NCBI GenBank assembly: GCA_947495425.1
Contig: CANLYR010000012.1
Span: 23,294-87,293, forward strand
Source of the DNA: an uncultured Aquimarina sp.
GTDB taxonomy: Bacteria > Bacteroidota > Bacteroidia > Flavobacteriales > Flavobacteriaceae
Direction: 5' to 3'
Length of the DNA: 64,000 nucleotides
Part shown: positions 35,301 to 43,624 of the stretch, piece after piece
How the letters are laid out: the number at the start of each line of letters is the position of its first letter
Numbering within the stretch: position 1 is the stretch's first letter
The notes under the pieces: generated by a model
Databases searched by the model: none
The model's input: only the letters and a program-made list of their open reading frames with translations
Told to the model about the DNA's origin: nothing
Position numbers and translations under genes: made by a program

Positions 35301-38141
35301 GAATTACTAATGGAAGAACTAGGTAGAGCAATGCGCCAAAGAGGTAAGTTACTTACCGCTGCTGTTGTTGTATCAGGATGGAATGCTGATGGTGTATTAA
35401 GCGGAGTGTTTGATGATATAGATTTCTTAAACATTATGGCGTATGATGGTAATAATCATGGATCTATGGCTCAGGCAACTGGTGGGTTGGATTATTGGTT
35501 AGGCAGAGGGTTGCCAAAAGAGAAAGCAATATTAGGAGTGCCTTTTTATTGCAGACCACAACCAGAGAGCTATGCAAATTTACTGGCTATGGGAGCAAGT
35601 CCTAACAGTGATTCTTTTCAAGGTAGAAACTATAACGGAATCCCTACAATGAAAAGAAAAACTGAATTAGCACAACAACGAGCAGGTGGTATCATGATCT
35701 GGGAATTATCTCACGATACTAGTGATCAATCTACTTCTTTGCTTACTGCGATCAATCAGGTTGCAGGTAACCCTTGTGGTCCTGATAATGTAGCACCTAC
35801 AGTTAGTCTTACATCTCCTACTAGTGATGCAACATTTACTGCAGGAACTGATGTTGTTATTAGTGCAAGTGCATCAGATGCAGATGGTAGTGTGTCCAAA
35901 GTTGCTTTTTATGTTGATGGAAATATGATAAGTGAAGATACTTCGTCTCCGTACACTGCAAACTGGACAGCTACTTCAGGAAATCATTTGATAACTGCAC
36001 GTGCAACAGACAATGATAATGCAGTAGCAACTTCGTCTACAGTATCAATTACGGTATCTGCAACCGGTAATGAACTACCCAATGTAAATCTTACAAATCC
36101 ATCAAATGGTGATACATTTACTGTTGGTCAAAATGTGTCTGTCGCTGCAACTGCAAATGATACAGATGGTACAATAAGTAAAGTAACTTTCTATGTTGAT
36201 GGAAATATGCTAAGTGAAGATACTTCATCACCATATACAGCAAACTGGACAGCGACTAGCGGAGCTCATAGCCTGACAGCAATGGCAACAGATAATGATA
36301 ATGCAAGTAATACTTCTGCAGTTGTTAATATAACAGTAAGCTCAGATACCGGAGGCGATTGCGATGCTGCGCAATATGTTGATGGATCAGCCTATAACAC
36401 AGGAGATACAGTACAGAATCTAGGTAAAAAGTATGAGTGTTTAGTCGGTGGATGGTGTACAGTAGGAGGGCCTTATGCTCCAGGTGATGGCTGGGCGTGG
36501 AATAGTGCCTGGAAAGAATTAGGAGACTGCGGAGGAGGAAATCCTCCTGATGGAAATCAATCTCCAACAGTTTCAATCACTTCTCCGGGTAATGGACAAT
36601 CTTTTACAGTAGGTAGTACGATAAGCATTAGTGCTTCAGTATCTGATAGCGATGGTACAATTTCTAAAGTAGAATTCTTCAGAAATACTACTAAAATAGG
36701 TGAAGATACATCAAGCCCATACAGTTTTACATGGAGCAATGCTCAATCAGGTAATTATTCACTTACAGCAAAAGCTACAGATAATGATAATGCAACAACA
36801 ACGTCTAATGCAGTTGCAATTTCGGTTGGATCTGTAAACCCACCTAATCCAGGAGGAGATTTGCCAAAAAGACTGTTAGTAGGATACTGGCACAATTTTA
36901 TCAATCCAGCTGGTCCGATGAAACTTAGTGAGGTTTCGGATAAATGGGATGTTATTAATATTGCTTTTGCAGTACCTACAGTTCCTGTTGGTTCTACAAT
37001 GACTTTTACACCAGATCCAGCAATTTATTCTAGTGTACAAGAATTTAAGAATGATGTTGCCCGTTTACAAAGCCAAGGAAAAAAAGTATTAATTTCTATG
37101 GGAGGAGAAACAGGTGTAGTAGGTATAAACACACCGGCAGATGCTCAGGCATTTAGTACTTCGATGATTAGTATTATCAGAGAATACGGTTTTGACGGTA
37201 TGGATATCGATTTTGAAGGGCAGTCTATTTCTCTTGCAGGAGGTGATACTGATTTTAAAAACCCTACATCGCCTAAGATTGTAAATCTAATTAATGCTAC
37301 TAGAACGATCTTATCGCAATTTGGTTCTGATTTTATACTTTCTATGGCACCAGAAACTTTATTTGTGCAAGGAGGTTTCAGTTCTTACGGAGGTCCAGCA
37401 GGAGCTTATCTTCCTATAATTTACGCATTTCGTAATGATATGGATTACATTCATGTACAGCATTATAACACAGGATGTATGTTAGGGTTAGATGGATTAT
37501 GTTATAGCTCTGCAAATGCTGATTTTCATGTAGCCATGGCAGATATGCTTTTACAAGGATTCCCGGTAGCTGGAGGTCAGCAGTTCCCAGCATTAAGACC
37601 AGATCAGGTTGCCATTGGATTACCGGCCACAGGATCTGCTGCAGGAAGCGGCTATACAACTCCATCAGAAGTACATAAAGCCTTAGATTATATTATTAAG
37701 GGACAATCTTTTGGAGGGCGATATACACTTAGAAATCCTTCTGGTTACCAAGATTTTAGAGGATTAATGACTTGGTCTATCAATTGGGATAAAGCAAGTA
37801 GTTTTGGATTTTCTAATCCGCACAGAGCGTATCTAGATGGGTTAGGTAGCAGAGTTTCATTAGTTCAAAATAAAAGTGTAATTGATGCTATAATATCACC
37901 TAATCCTGTAACAGGTGATGTCATCAATTTAAATATTAAAAGTGATGTACTACATTCAGATTTTGATTTTCAGATATTTAATGCTACGGGTATTCAGGTA
38001 TTACATTCTCAAAATACGAAAATTCAGAAAGGTAATAATCTAAAAACTTTTGATGTTAGTAAATTAGAAAACGGATTATATTTCTATACAATTTCTACTT
38101 CAAAAGGTAAAACTACAGGTAAGCTTCTTAAAAATCAATAA
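32307..38141 (+). CDS. Giant modular chitinase with three GH18 catalytic domains, chitin-binding and Ig-like modules and T9SS sorting domain
   Basis: A 1944-residue secreted enzyme. Order: long signal peptide (about 1-37); GH18-1 (about 50-515), active site DGIDLDWE 245-252; two Ig-like modules (525-615, 619-711); CBM5/12-like (716-765); Ig-like (775-865); GH18-2 (870-1160), DGVDMDWE 980-987; two Ig-like (1163-1253, 1255-1345); a Cys-rich chitin-binding-like module (1352-1408); Ig-like (1417-1509); GH18-3 (1517-1848), DGMDIDFE 1630-1637; and a type A T9SS domain (1862-1944, ISPNPVTGD). All three sites keep DxxDxDxE. GH18-1 and -2 end in DWE and GH18-3 in DFE, so they belong to different GH18 subgroups. 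Flavobacterium johnsoniae ChiA, a T9SS chitinase, has two such domains; this one has three. The reading frame is intact. Confidence 0.95.
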   Translation: MKNPKCTLKEWWYNWKLIPVSLLFLFFASITSTTYAQVNTGGSATTSNHNKQVIGYITNWDAWKAASAGVPSAGALTQLNIDYSKYTILNYSFFGVANDGSLHSGDLRNKNIHQPSAVQQPADLLYGDPYSSWDFHILFGEIEPVQWISEAVKVRAEALGYQVTVGGNSWTHPEWGLSGNLPLPLPKEGSGAKGLLELAQAQGVKVMASLGGWSMCKHFPEMAADATKRARFIADCKKLINMGFDGIDLDWEYPGPFAGMNFTGTDADYVNFENLVQEIRDAIGPDKLITAAMAADYKKLEGFNWSKLSNTMDYFNMMTYDFNGGWSNIAGHNAPVYPYDGAEAPDFNWQTLLNKMKGMGVPSNKINFGVPFYGRGVVTDGAADLNAPTVKRNVTIQPDGPVSTAADYTNWPQEVYDGTPNYFFIKQKTGAGSGWTRKWDDQAKVPYMVKDNFFLSYDNEESIAIKAQFINENNLAGTIVWTVFGDLEFSGSPQSFGTKLKRWSNVKSPLINKMNEVFASGGTGNPPPTVSITSPAQDSTFEAGSTINITADATDNGSIARVEFYNGSTLLGEDASAPYTYEWINVAAGSYAIIAKAYDNEGTTATSSVSITVNGIGGNELPVVSITSPQNDATFTAGSTINITTDASDTDGTITRVEFYNGDVMLGEDMTAPYSYDWVNVSEGSYTITTKAFDNDNGEGSSSVSITVNGDGTGSCTAPAYVPGQVYTGGDTVSYQGNEYKAKWWTQNNDPVTNRENVWQLVGPCEGSGNPTGGSPQVSVSSPTSGQSIIAGNIIAINATASDTDGTISKVEFYVDGTSIGQDTSAPYTINWTSTLGNHTITAIATDNSNKSTTSAEININVTSDGGGGCDGAGFKVVGYTPSWGSIDNIQYDKLTHINYAFAIPRADGSLEPLANASKLQQIVSLGHQQGVKVLIAVGGWELGDGGGVDRRFSQLAANPSTRTAFVNNLVSFVNQYDLDGVDMDWEYPREGNEPQHFELLMEELGRAMRQRGKLLTAAVVVSGWNADGVLSGVFDDIDFLNIMAYDGNNHGSMAQATGGLDYWLGRGLPKEKAILGVPFYCRPQPESYANLLAMGASPNSDSFQGRNYNGIPTMKRKTELAQQRAGGIMIWELSHDTSDQSTSLLTAINQVAGNPCGPDNVAPTVSLTSPTSDATFTAGTDVVISASASDADGSVSKVAFYVDGNMISEDTSSPYTANWTATSGNHLITARATDNDNAVATSSTVSITVSATGNELPNVNLTNPSNGDTFTVGQNVSVAATANDTDGTISKVTFYVDGNMLSEDTSSPYTANWTATSGAHSLTAMATDNDNASNTSAVVNITVSSDTGGDCDAAQYVDGSAYNTGDTVQNLGKKYECLVGGWCTVGGPYAPGDGWAWNSAWKELGDCGGGNPPDGNQSPTVSITSPGNGQSFTVGSTISISASVSDSDGTISKVEFFRNTTKIGEDTSSPYSFTWSNAQSGNYSLTAKATDNDNATTTSNAVAISVGSVNPPNPGGDLPKRLLVGYWHNFINPAGPMKLSEVSDKWDVINIAFAVPTVPVGSTMTFTPDPAIYSSVQEFKNDVARLQSQGKKVLISMGGETGVVGINTPADAQAFSTSMISIIREYGFDGMDIDFEGQSISLAGGDTDFKNPTSPKIVNLINATRTILSQFGSDFILSMAPETLFVQGGFSSYGGPAGAYLPIIYAFRNDMDYIHVQHYNTGCMLGLDGLCYSSANADFHVAMADMLLQGFPVAGGQQFPALRPDQVAIGLPATGSAAGSGYTTPSEVHKALDYIIKGQSFGGRYTLRNPSGYQDFRGLMTWSINWDKASSFGFSNPHRAYLDGLGSRVSLVQNKSVIDAIISPNPVTGDVINLNIKSDVLHSDFDFQIFNATGIQVLHSQNTKIQKGNNLKTFDVSKLENGLYFYTISTSKGKTTGKLLKNQ

Positions 38142-38155
38142 GCCTATTTATTAGC

Positions 38156-38196
38156 CATCCGGTGATCTCTTAAACATGAGTCATCGGATGGTTTAT
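38156..38196 (+). terminator. Intrinsic terminator after the large chitinase
   Basis: CCATCCGGTGA (38156-38166) pairs with TCATCGGATGG (38182-38192), one G-U pair, across a 15-base loop, followed by TTTATTAA. It lies 15 bp after the stop codon and separates the chitinase from the GH8 gene. Confidence 0.65.
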
Positions 38197-38250
38197 TAAT
38201 ATCAAAGCTCTTTTCTTTACTACATGTCAATTCATCTTAAACCCTAAGTA

Positions 38251-40728
38251 ATGAAAGTCGAACTTACTTTACTAAAAATATTATGTTGTTGTTTCGTTTT
38301 TGGATTTTTTTTGATATCAAATGCTCAAAATAAACCTTTTCCTCAACAAAGGGATTGGAGTGGTTGTATCAAACCAAATAATGTGTCTCAGCAGCAAATG
38401 AATACTTCTGTACAAAATATGTACAAGTATTGGAAATCTAGTTTCTTAAAACCTACAAACCTCTCAGGAGGTTACTATATAAAAGGAGGATGTACCGGGT
38501 GTACAGTGCCTAGCAAAGGAACCTCTGAGGGACATGGATATGGCATGATTATTACTGCACTAATGGATGGCTATGATATCCAAGCCAAATCCTATTTTGA
38601 TGGATTATATACATTCTTTGATACACATCGTAGTACGATCAATTCAGAGTTAATGGGATGGAATGTTGCTGTAGACGAAAGAACAAATGCATTTAGTTCT
38701 GCTGCAGACGGGGATATGGATATTGCATATGCCTTATTACTGGCCCATTATCAATGGGGATCTAGTGGTTCTATTAATTATCTGCAAGAAGCAAAAGATA
38801 TGATTACCAAAGGAGTAAAAGTGTCTTTAATTCACCCATCTTCTCTTCGTGTAATGATGGGGGATTGGGATCGTAACGCACTAGAAACCCGTTCTTCAGA
38901 TTGGATGACTGCACATTTTAGAGCCTATCAAAAGGCAACTGGGGATACTCATTGGAGTAATGTTGCGGACAAAGTATATCAAATGGTCGATCAACTTAAT
39001 ACAAATAATTTAGGGATCTTACCTGATTTTGTAGATGGTAGTCCTGCACGACCTGATACTAATAACGCTACTGGAGAGCCTAATTCTGAAGATTACTATT
39101 GGAATGCTTGCCGTACACCACTACGAATCGCTACCGATTTCGCACATTATGGTACACAAGCTGCAAGAACACAATCTAATCGGTTTGTGAACTGGGCGAA
39201 AAGTGATATAGGTACCAATTTTGGGAGTTTTGCTTCTGGTTATACTGTAAATGGACAAGTAGTAGGTAGCCGTTATGGCCCTGAAGCATTCGTAGCTCCG
39301 TTAGTAGTAGCATCGATAACCAATAGTGCTAATCAAAACTTTCTAAATGCAGGATGGAATTACATAAAAAATAAGCAAGGAGATTACTATGGTGCAAGTA
39401 TTAACTTGCTAAGTATGTTGGTGATCTCTGGAAATTGGTGGATACCAGAATCTGGAAATGTGGATCCACCACCACCACAATCACCCTATACTGGATTACC
39501 TTGGAGCATTCCTGGTCAGATTGAAGCCGAACAGTATGATCTGGGAGGCCAAAATATTGCTTTTAATGAATTATCTACTACAAACCAAGGTGGTTATTAT
39601 CGAAATGATGCAGTAGACATAGAACCCTGTTCTGAAGGTGGTTACAACATAGGTTGGATTAAATCTGGTGAATGGTTAGAATATACTACTAATATTACCG
39701 TCTCAGGATCATACATCATAGAATCAAGAGTTGCAGCAATTGCCTCTGGAAAACAATTTCATATCGAGATTGATAATCAGAATATAAGTGGACAAATTAA
39801 TGTTCCTAATACAGGAGGATGGCAGAATTGGCAAACCATTACCACCGCAGTGTCACTAAATGCTGGAGAGAAAGTTCTGAGAATAGTAATGGATAGTGAT
39901 GATTTTAACTTAAATAAGTTGTTGGTGCAGCATGCTACAGATCAAGTAAATCAACCCCCAGAAGTCAACCTTACTTCTCCTATATCGGGGTCTGCATACA
40001 CAACCGGACAATTAGTAAATATTACAGCAAATGCTGGTGACGTTGATGGTACTATCAAACAAGTATCCTTTTTGGTAGATGGAAATGTAATCGCTACTGA
40101 TACATCATCACCATATGCTACCAATTGGATTGCTATACAAGGAAATCATAATATAAGTGCTATAGCTACAGATAACGATAATGCAAAAACAACCTCTGCT
40201 ACCAAGAGTATAATTATTAATGCAGACACAGGAGGTGGTATTTGTGATGCGGCACTATATATAGACGGATCGACATATAAAACAGGCGATAAAGTGCAAA
40301 ATCTTGGAAAGAAATATGAATGTATTGTTGGTGGTTGGTGTAGTATAGGCGGCGCTTATGCACCCGGAGACCCTAATGGATGGGCATGGCCAAATGCTTG
40401 GAGGGAAATAGGAGATTGCAGGGAAAGTAATGTAAATACACTTCCAAATGATATTTATACCACTATGTCAGCAAAAACAGTGCATATATACCCTAATCCC
40501 TTTGTAAATTCAATTTCTTTATCGGTATTTCTAAATAAAAGTGAAAGAGTATCGGTTACCATATCTGGTTTGAATGGGAATCAATTCGAAGAAAAAACTG
40601 AGGGCAAAATACTAAGTCAGGGAGAACACATCCTTTCCTGGGATACCACAGGTTTTACTAAGGGAATATATTTTTATAGCGTTACTATTGGTAATAAGAC
40701 CAAAATATTTAAAATGATTAAGCAATAA
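38251..40728 (+). CDS. Secreted GH8 enzyme (probable chitosanase) with CBM6, Ig-like, chitin-binding and T9SS domains
   Basis: An 825-residue secreted enzyme. A signal peptide (ending near ISNAQ) precedes a GH8 barrel (about 28-400). The motif TSEGHGYGM carries the catalytic acid Glu93, and AADGDMDIAYALLLAHYQWG carries Asp153, Asp155 and Asp157. Then come a CBM6 (about 420-560, IEAEQYDLGGQNIAF), an Ig-like module (566-658), a Cys-rich chitin-binding-like module (664-723, LGKKYECIVGGWC) and a T9SS tail (about 743-825, YPNPFVNS). GH8 includes chitosanases, cellulases, xylanases and lichenases. The chitin-type binding module and the setting favour chitosanase, but this is inferred. It lies 109 bp after the large chitinase, beyond a terminator, and 31 bp before the next GH18 gene. 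Confidence 0.9.
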   Translation: MKVELTLLKILCCCFVFGFFLISNAQNKPFPQQRDWSGCIKPNNVSQQQMNTSVQNMYKYWKSSFLKPTNLSGGYYIKGGCTGCTVPSKGTSEGHGYGMIITALMDGYDIQAKSYFDGLYTFFDTHRSTINSELMGWNVAVDERTNAFSSAADGDMDIAYALLLAHYQWGSSGSINYLQEAKDMITKGVKVSLIHPSSLRVMMGDWDRNALETRSSDWMTAHFRAYQKATGDTHWSNVADKVYQMVDQLNTNNLGILPDFVDGSPARPDTNNATGEPNSEDYYWNACRTPLRIATDFAHYGTQAARTQSNRFVNWAKSDIGTNFGSFASGYTVNGQVVGSRYGPEAFVAPLVVASITNSANQNFLNAGWNYIKNKQGDYYGASINLLSMLVISGNWWIPESGNVDPPPPQSPYTGLPWSIPGQIEAEQYDLGGQNIAFNELSTTNQGGYYRNDAVDIEPCSEGGYNIGWIKSGEWLEYTTNITVSGSYIIESRVAAIASGKQFHIEIDNQNISGQINVPNTGGWQNWQTITTAVSLNAGEKVLRIVMDSDDFNLNKLLVQHATDQVNQPPEVNLTSPISGSAYTTGQLVNITANAGDVDGTIKQVSFLVDGNVIATDTSSPYATNWIAIQGNHNISAIATDNDNAKTTSATKSIIINADTGGGICDAALYIDGSTYKTGDKVQNLGKKYECIVGGWCSIGGAYAPGDPNGWAWPNAWREIGDCRESNVNTLPNDIYTTMSAKTVHIYPNPFVNSISLSVFLNKSERVSVTISGLNGNQFEEKTEGKILSQGEHILSWDTTGFTKGIYFYSVTIGNKTKIFKMIKQ

Positions 40729-40759
40729 GCTTAGTATATAAAACTAAAATTTAAGAATC

Positions 40760-43162
40760 ATGAAAACAGTAAACATACAACTTGTTAATAGTAATATCAG
40801 ATGGTTTTCAGTCGTTACATTATTTTTTTTATTGATATTGTCACAACAGAGCATTGCATCTGGTTTTTCAGAAGATAAGATAAGTGCTGCATGTACTTCA
40901 CCTACATGGGCCTCTGATAAAGTATATACTAAAGGAGACAAAGTTTCCTTTCAGGGAATAGTATACGAAGCTTCGTACTGGACAAAAAATCAAAATCCGG
41001 CAAGTAATAATGCTCAATGGGGTCCGTGGGTTGTTATTGGGCCTTGTGATGGAGGAGATAACAATATAGCTCCGACTGTTGTAATTACATCTCCACAAAC
41101 TGGAACAACATTCACTAGTGGTGATAATATTAGTATAAATGCTAATGCAAACGACATTGATGGTAGCATAAGCAATGTAGCATTTTATGTAGATGGAAAT
41201 CTGCTCAGCGAAGACTCTTCAGCTCCGTATGCTACCAATTGGATAGCTGTATCTGGAAACCATATGCTAACTGCTATTGCTACAGATAATGATAATGCCA
41301 GGACAACGTCTGCCACGATAAGAATTACTGTTTCGGGTGGGGGAAGTAGCTCTTGTGATACTCCACAATATATAGAAGATGGGGGCTATATAGCCGGAAG
41401 CCAGGTACAGAATGAGGGAGTTGTTTATGAATGTAAACCATGGCCCTTTACCGGCTGGTGCAACGGTGCAGCTGATGCATATGCCCCTGGAAGTGGCTCA
41501 TATTGGGAAGATGCATGGATACGAATAAGGGATTGTGACTCAGGTGGAAATGGTGAACCTACCGTTTCTATAACTTCCCCAAGTAACGGACAAACGTTTA
41601 TAGAAGGTAGTAACGTAACGATTAATGTTAACGCAACAGATAGCGATGGAAGTATTAGTAAAGTAGAATTTTTTAGTAATGGAAATAAAATAGGAGAAGA
41701 TACTTCTAGTCCATATAACTTTACTATAAATGCTGGTCAAATAGGAAACTATGTACTCACAGCAAAAGCATTCGATAATGACAATTTATCCAGTATTTCG
41801 AGTCCAGTAAATATTCGCTTTGTAAGTTCTGGAGGTGGAACGGACCCGTTGCCAGCAAGAATCATGAACGGATATTGGCATAATTTTCAAAATGGTTCGG
41901 GATTGATACCACTTAGAGACGTTTCTTCGGCTTGGGATATTATCAATATTTCATTTGCTGAACCAAAAATTTCTTCAACAGATGGTGAAATGGGATTCGA
42001 GCTTTCATCAGATTTTAATGAAATCAATTACACTGAATCCGATTTTAGAGCAGATATACAATTATTACAAAGCCAGGGGAAAAAAGTTATTATTTCTATT
42101 GGAGGAGCAGAAGGTCAGGTAAGGCTTACTAGTATATCTGCAAGAGATAAATTTGTATCATCCATGATTGATATTATAGAAACGTATGGTTTTGATGGTG
42201 TGGATATTGATTTTGAAGGGCAATCATTAGCTCTCGAATTTGGAGATTCTGATTTTAGAAATCCTACAACACCTCTTATTGTTAATACAATAAATGCAGT
42301 ACGAAATATTTGTAACCGTTTTGGTAATGATTTTATATTGACTATGGCACCTGAAACGTTTTTTGTGCAACTGGGGTATCAATTTTACGGGGGTATATCA
42401 TCAGGTGCTGATAGGCGAGCAGGTGCTTATTTACCACTGATCCATGCATTGCGAGATAAACTAACTTTTTTACAGGTGCAATACTATAATTCGGGTCCGA
42501 TAACAGCCCTAGATGATCAATTTTATGCAATGGGTAATTCTGATTTCTATGTTGCTTTGGTTGATATGCTGCTCCAAGGTTTTCCTATTACAAAGGATGC
42601 GAATTTGTTTTTTCCAGCACTTCGTCCTGATCAAGTGTTAATTGGCGCTCCTTCTTATGTTCAGGCAGGAGGAGGATTCACAGGCTCTCAAGGAGTAATT
42701 GATGCATTGGATTATTTAATTAATGGTAATTCCTTTGGTGGACAATATCAAATATCACAAACATATCCTGATTTGAGAGGAGTGATGAGCTGGTCTATTA
42801 ATTGGGATAAGTTTGGAGGCTTTGCTTTTTCAAATCCAGTAAGAGCATATTTGGACGGATTGAGTAGAAGAAGTGCAGTAATTGCTAATGAAACCGTGTT
42901 AAAAACACAAAAACCTGAAGTAGCAATATTCCCAAACCCATTTAAAGATTATATTAATCTCACTTCTGATACTCTTATTTCATCATATACCATCAAGCTC
43001 TATAATAATAGTGGTATTCAAGTTTTTGAGCATAAAAATGCGAACAATAAAAATATACCTTTGGATACCAACATCGAGTTACAACATCTGAAATCTGGGG
43101 TCTATTTTTATAAAATCATCTTATCAGATGCTACGCATACAGGTAGACTAATAAAAGAATAA
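40760..43162 (+). CDS. Secreted GH18 chitinase with chitin-binding and Ig-like modules and T9SS domain
   Basis: An 800-residue secreted chitinase. Signal peptide (about 1-34); CBM5/12-like module (about 44-96, VYEASYWTKNQNP); Ig-like (101-193); second Cys-rich module (199-259, VVYECKPWPFTGWC); Ig-like (265-355); GH18 barrel (363-705) with KKVIISIGGAEG and active site DGVDIDFE (479-486, catalytic Glu486); T9SS type A tail (about 720-800, FPNPFKDY). The GH18 domain resembles the third GH18 of the giant chitinase closely (ILTMAPETFFVQ versus ILSMAPETLFVQ; SWSINWDK shared), so they are paralogous. The gene is probably cotranscribed with the GH8 gene. A bulged hairpin lies about 250 bp downstream. 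Confidence 0.95.
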   Translation: MKTVNIQLVNSNIRWFSVVTLFFLLILSQQSIASGFSEDKISAACTSPTWASDKVYTKGDKVSFQGIVYEASYWTKNQNPASNNAQWGPWVVIGPCDGGDNNIAPTVVITSPQTGTTFTSGDNISINANANDIDGSISNVAFYVDGNLLSEDSSAPYATNWIAVSGNHMLTAIATDNDNARTTSATIRITVSGGGSSSCDTPQYIEDGGYIAGSQVQNEGVVYECKPWPFTGWCNGAADAYAPGSGSYWEDAWIRIRDCDSGGNGEPTVSITSPSNGQTFIEGSNVTINVNATDSDGSISKVEFFSNGNKIGEDTSSPYNFTINAGQIGNYVLTAKAFDNDNLSSISSPVNIRFVSSGGGTDPLPARIMNGYWHNFQNGSGLIPLRDVSSAWDIINISFAEPKISSTDGEMGFELSSDFNEINYTESDFRADIQLLQSQGKKVIISIGGAEGQVRLTSISARDKFVSSMIDIIETYGFDGVDIDFEGQSLALEFGDSDFRNPTTPLIVNTINAVRNICNRFGNDFILTMAPETFFVQLGYQFYGGISSGADRRAGAYLPLIHALRDKLTFLQVQYYNSGPITALDDQFYAMGNSDFYVALVDMLLQGFPITKDANLFFPALRPDQVLIGAPSYVQAGGGFTGSQGVIDALDYLINGNSFGGQYQISQTYPDLRGVMSWSINWDKFGGFAFSNPVRAYLDGLSRRSAVIANETVLKTQKPEVAIFPNPFKDYINLTSDTLISSYTIKLYNNSGIQVFEHKNANNKNIPLDTNIELQHLKSGVYFYKIILSDATHTGRLIKE

Positions 43163-43624
43163 TTTTAACACAAACTCAATTAATAGGCTTAAAAACAGTT
43201 TTTATAGATTAATAGCCGGTCATACTTTTAGTAACTTGTACTGTAGATGAGCTTCAAACAATTTCAAAAAGGAATAATTCAAAAAACTAAAAAAGACGTG
43301 TAGGACTAAGAGGAATCTCCTGATATTATATCAGCTAGTTAATACACTGCAACTAACAGTTTATATCTTATTACTTAACCTATATTTACAGTTGCTTTTG
43401 AATTTCAATAACCCCTGAACCTGATAGCGTTCAGGGTTTATTATAAAAGTTGCTTCAAAATTAATAGATATATTTGAGTATATAGATGACCCGATCCTAA
43501 TGAATACTATAAGTACAGCTTATGTAAAAAATATTAAAGGAGAAGTTGATGAATAGTCGATTAGCGTTTGTAATTAAAAACTTCGTTAGTCTGCTAGCAG
43601 AATAATTAGTTAATTACCTGAGTG
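43163..43624. other. Convergent intergenic region, mostly featureless
   Basis: 462 bp between the GH18 gene and the convergent M28 peptidase gene. It contains one terminator-like hairpin (43410-43440). No reading frame or repeat was supported in the rest. Confidence 0.6.
43410..43440. terminator. Terminator-like hairpin between GH18 and M28 genes
   Basis: AACCCCTGAAC pairs with GTTCAGGGTT, with one bulged C, around CTGATAGC. A short T/A run follows on the plus strand. It lies some 250 bp beyond the GH18 stop, so it may serve a long 3' untranslated region or the opposing transcript. Confidence 0.5.

Noticed and set aside
33879..36833. Repeated DNA inside the large chitinase as a CRISPR or mobile repeat
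   Set aside because: The similarity follows protein module boundaries (Ig-like domains) and is explained by module duplication.
38156..38196. GAGTCAT in this hairpin as a third copy of the promoter motif
   Set aside because: The bases are part of a terminator stem, lack the T run and the second AATTNGTTTT box, and the match is only seven bases.
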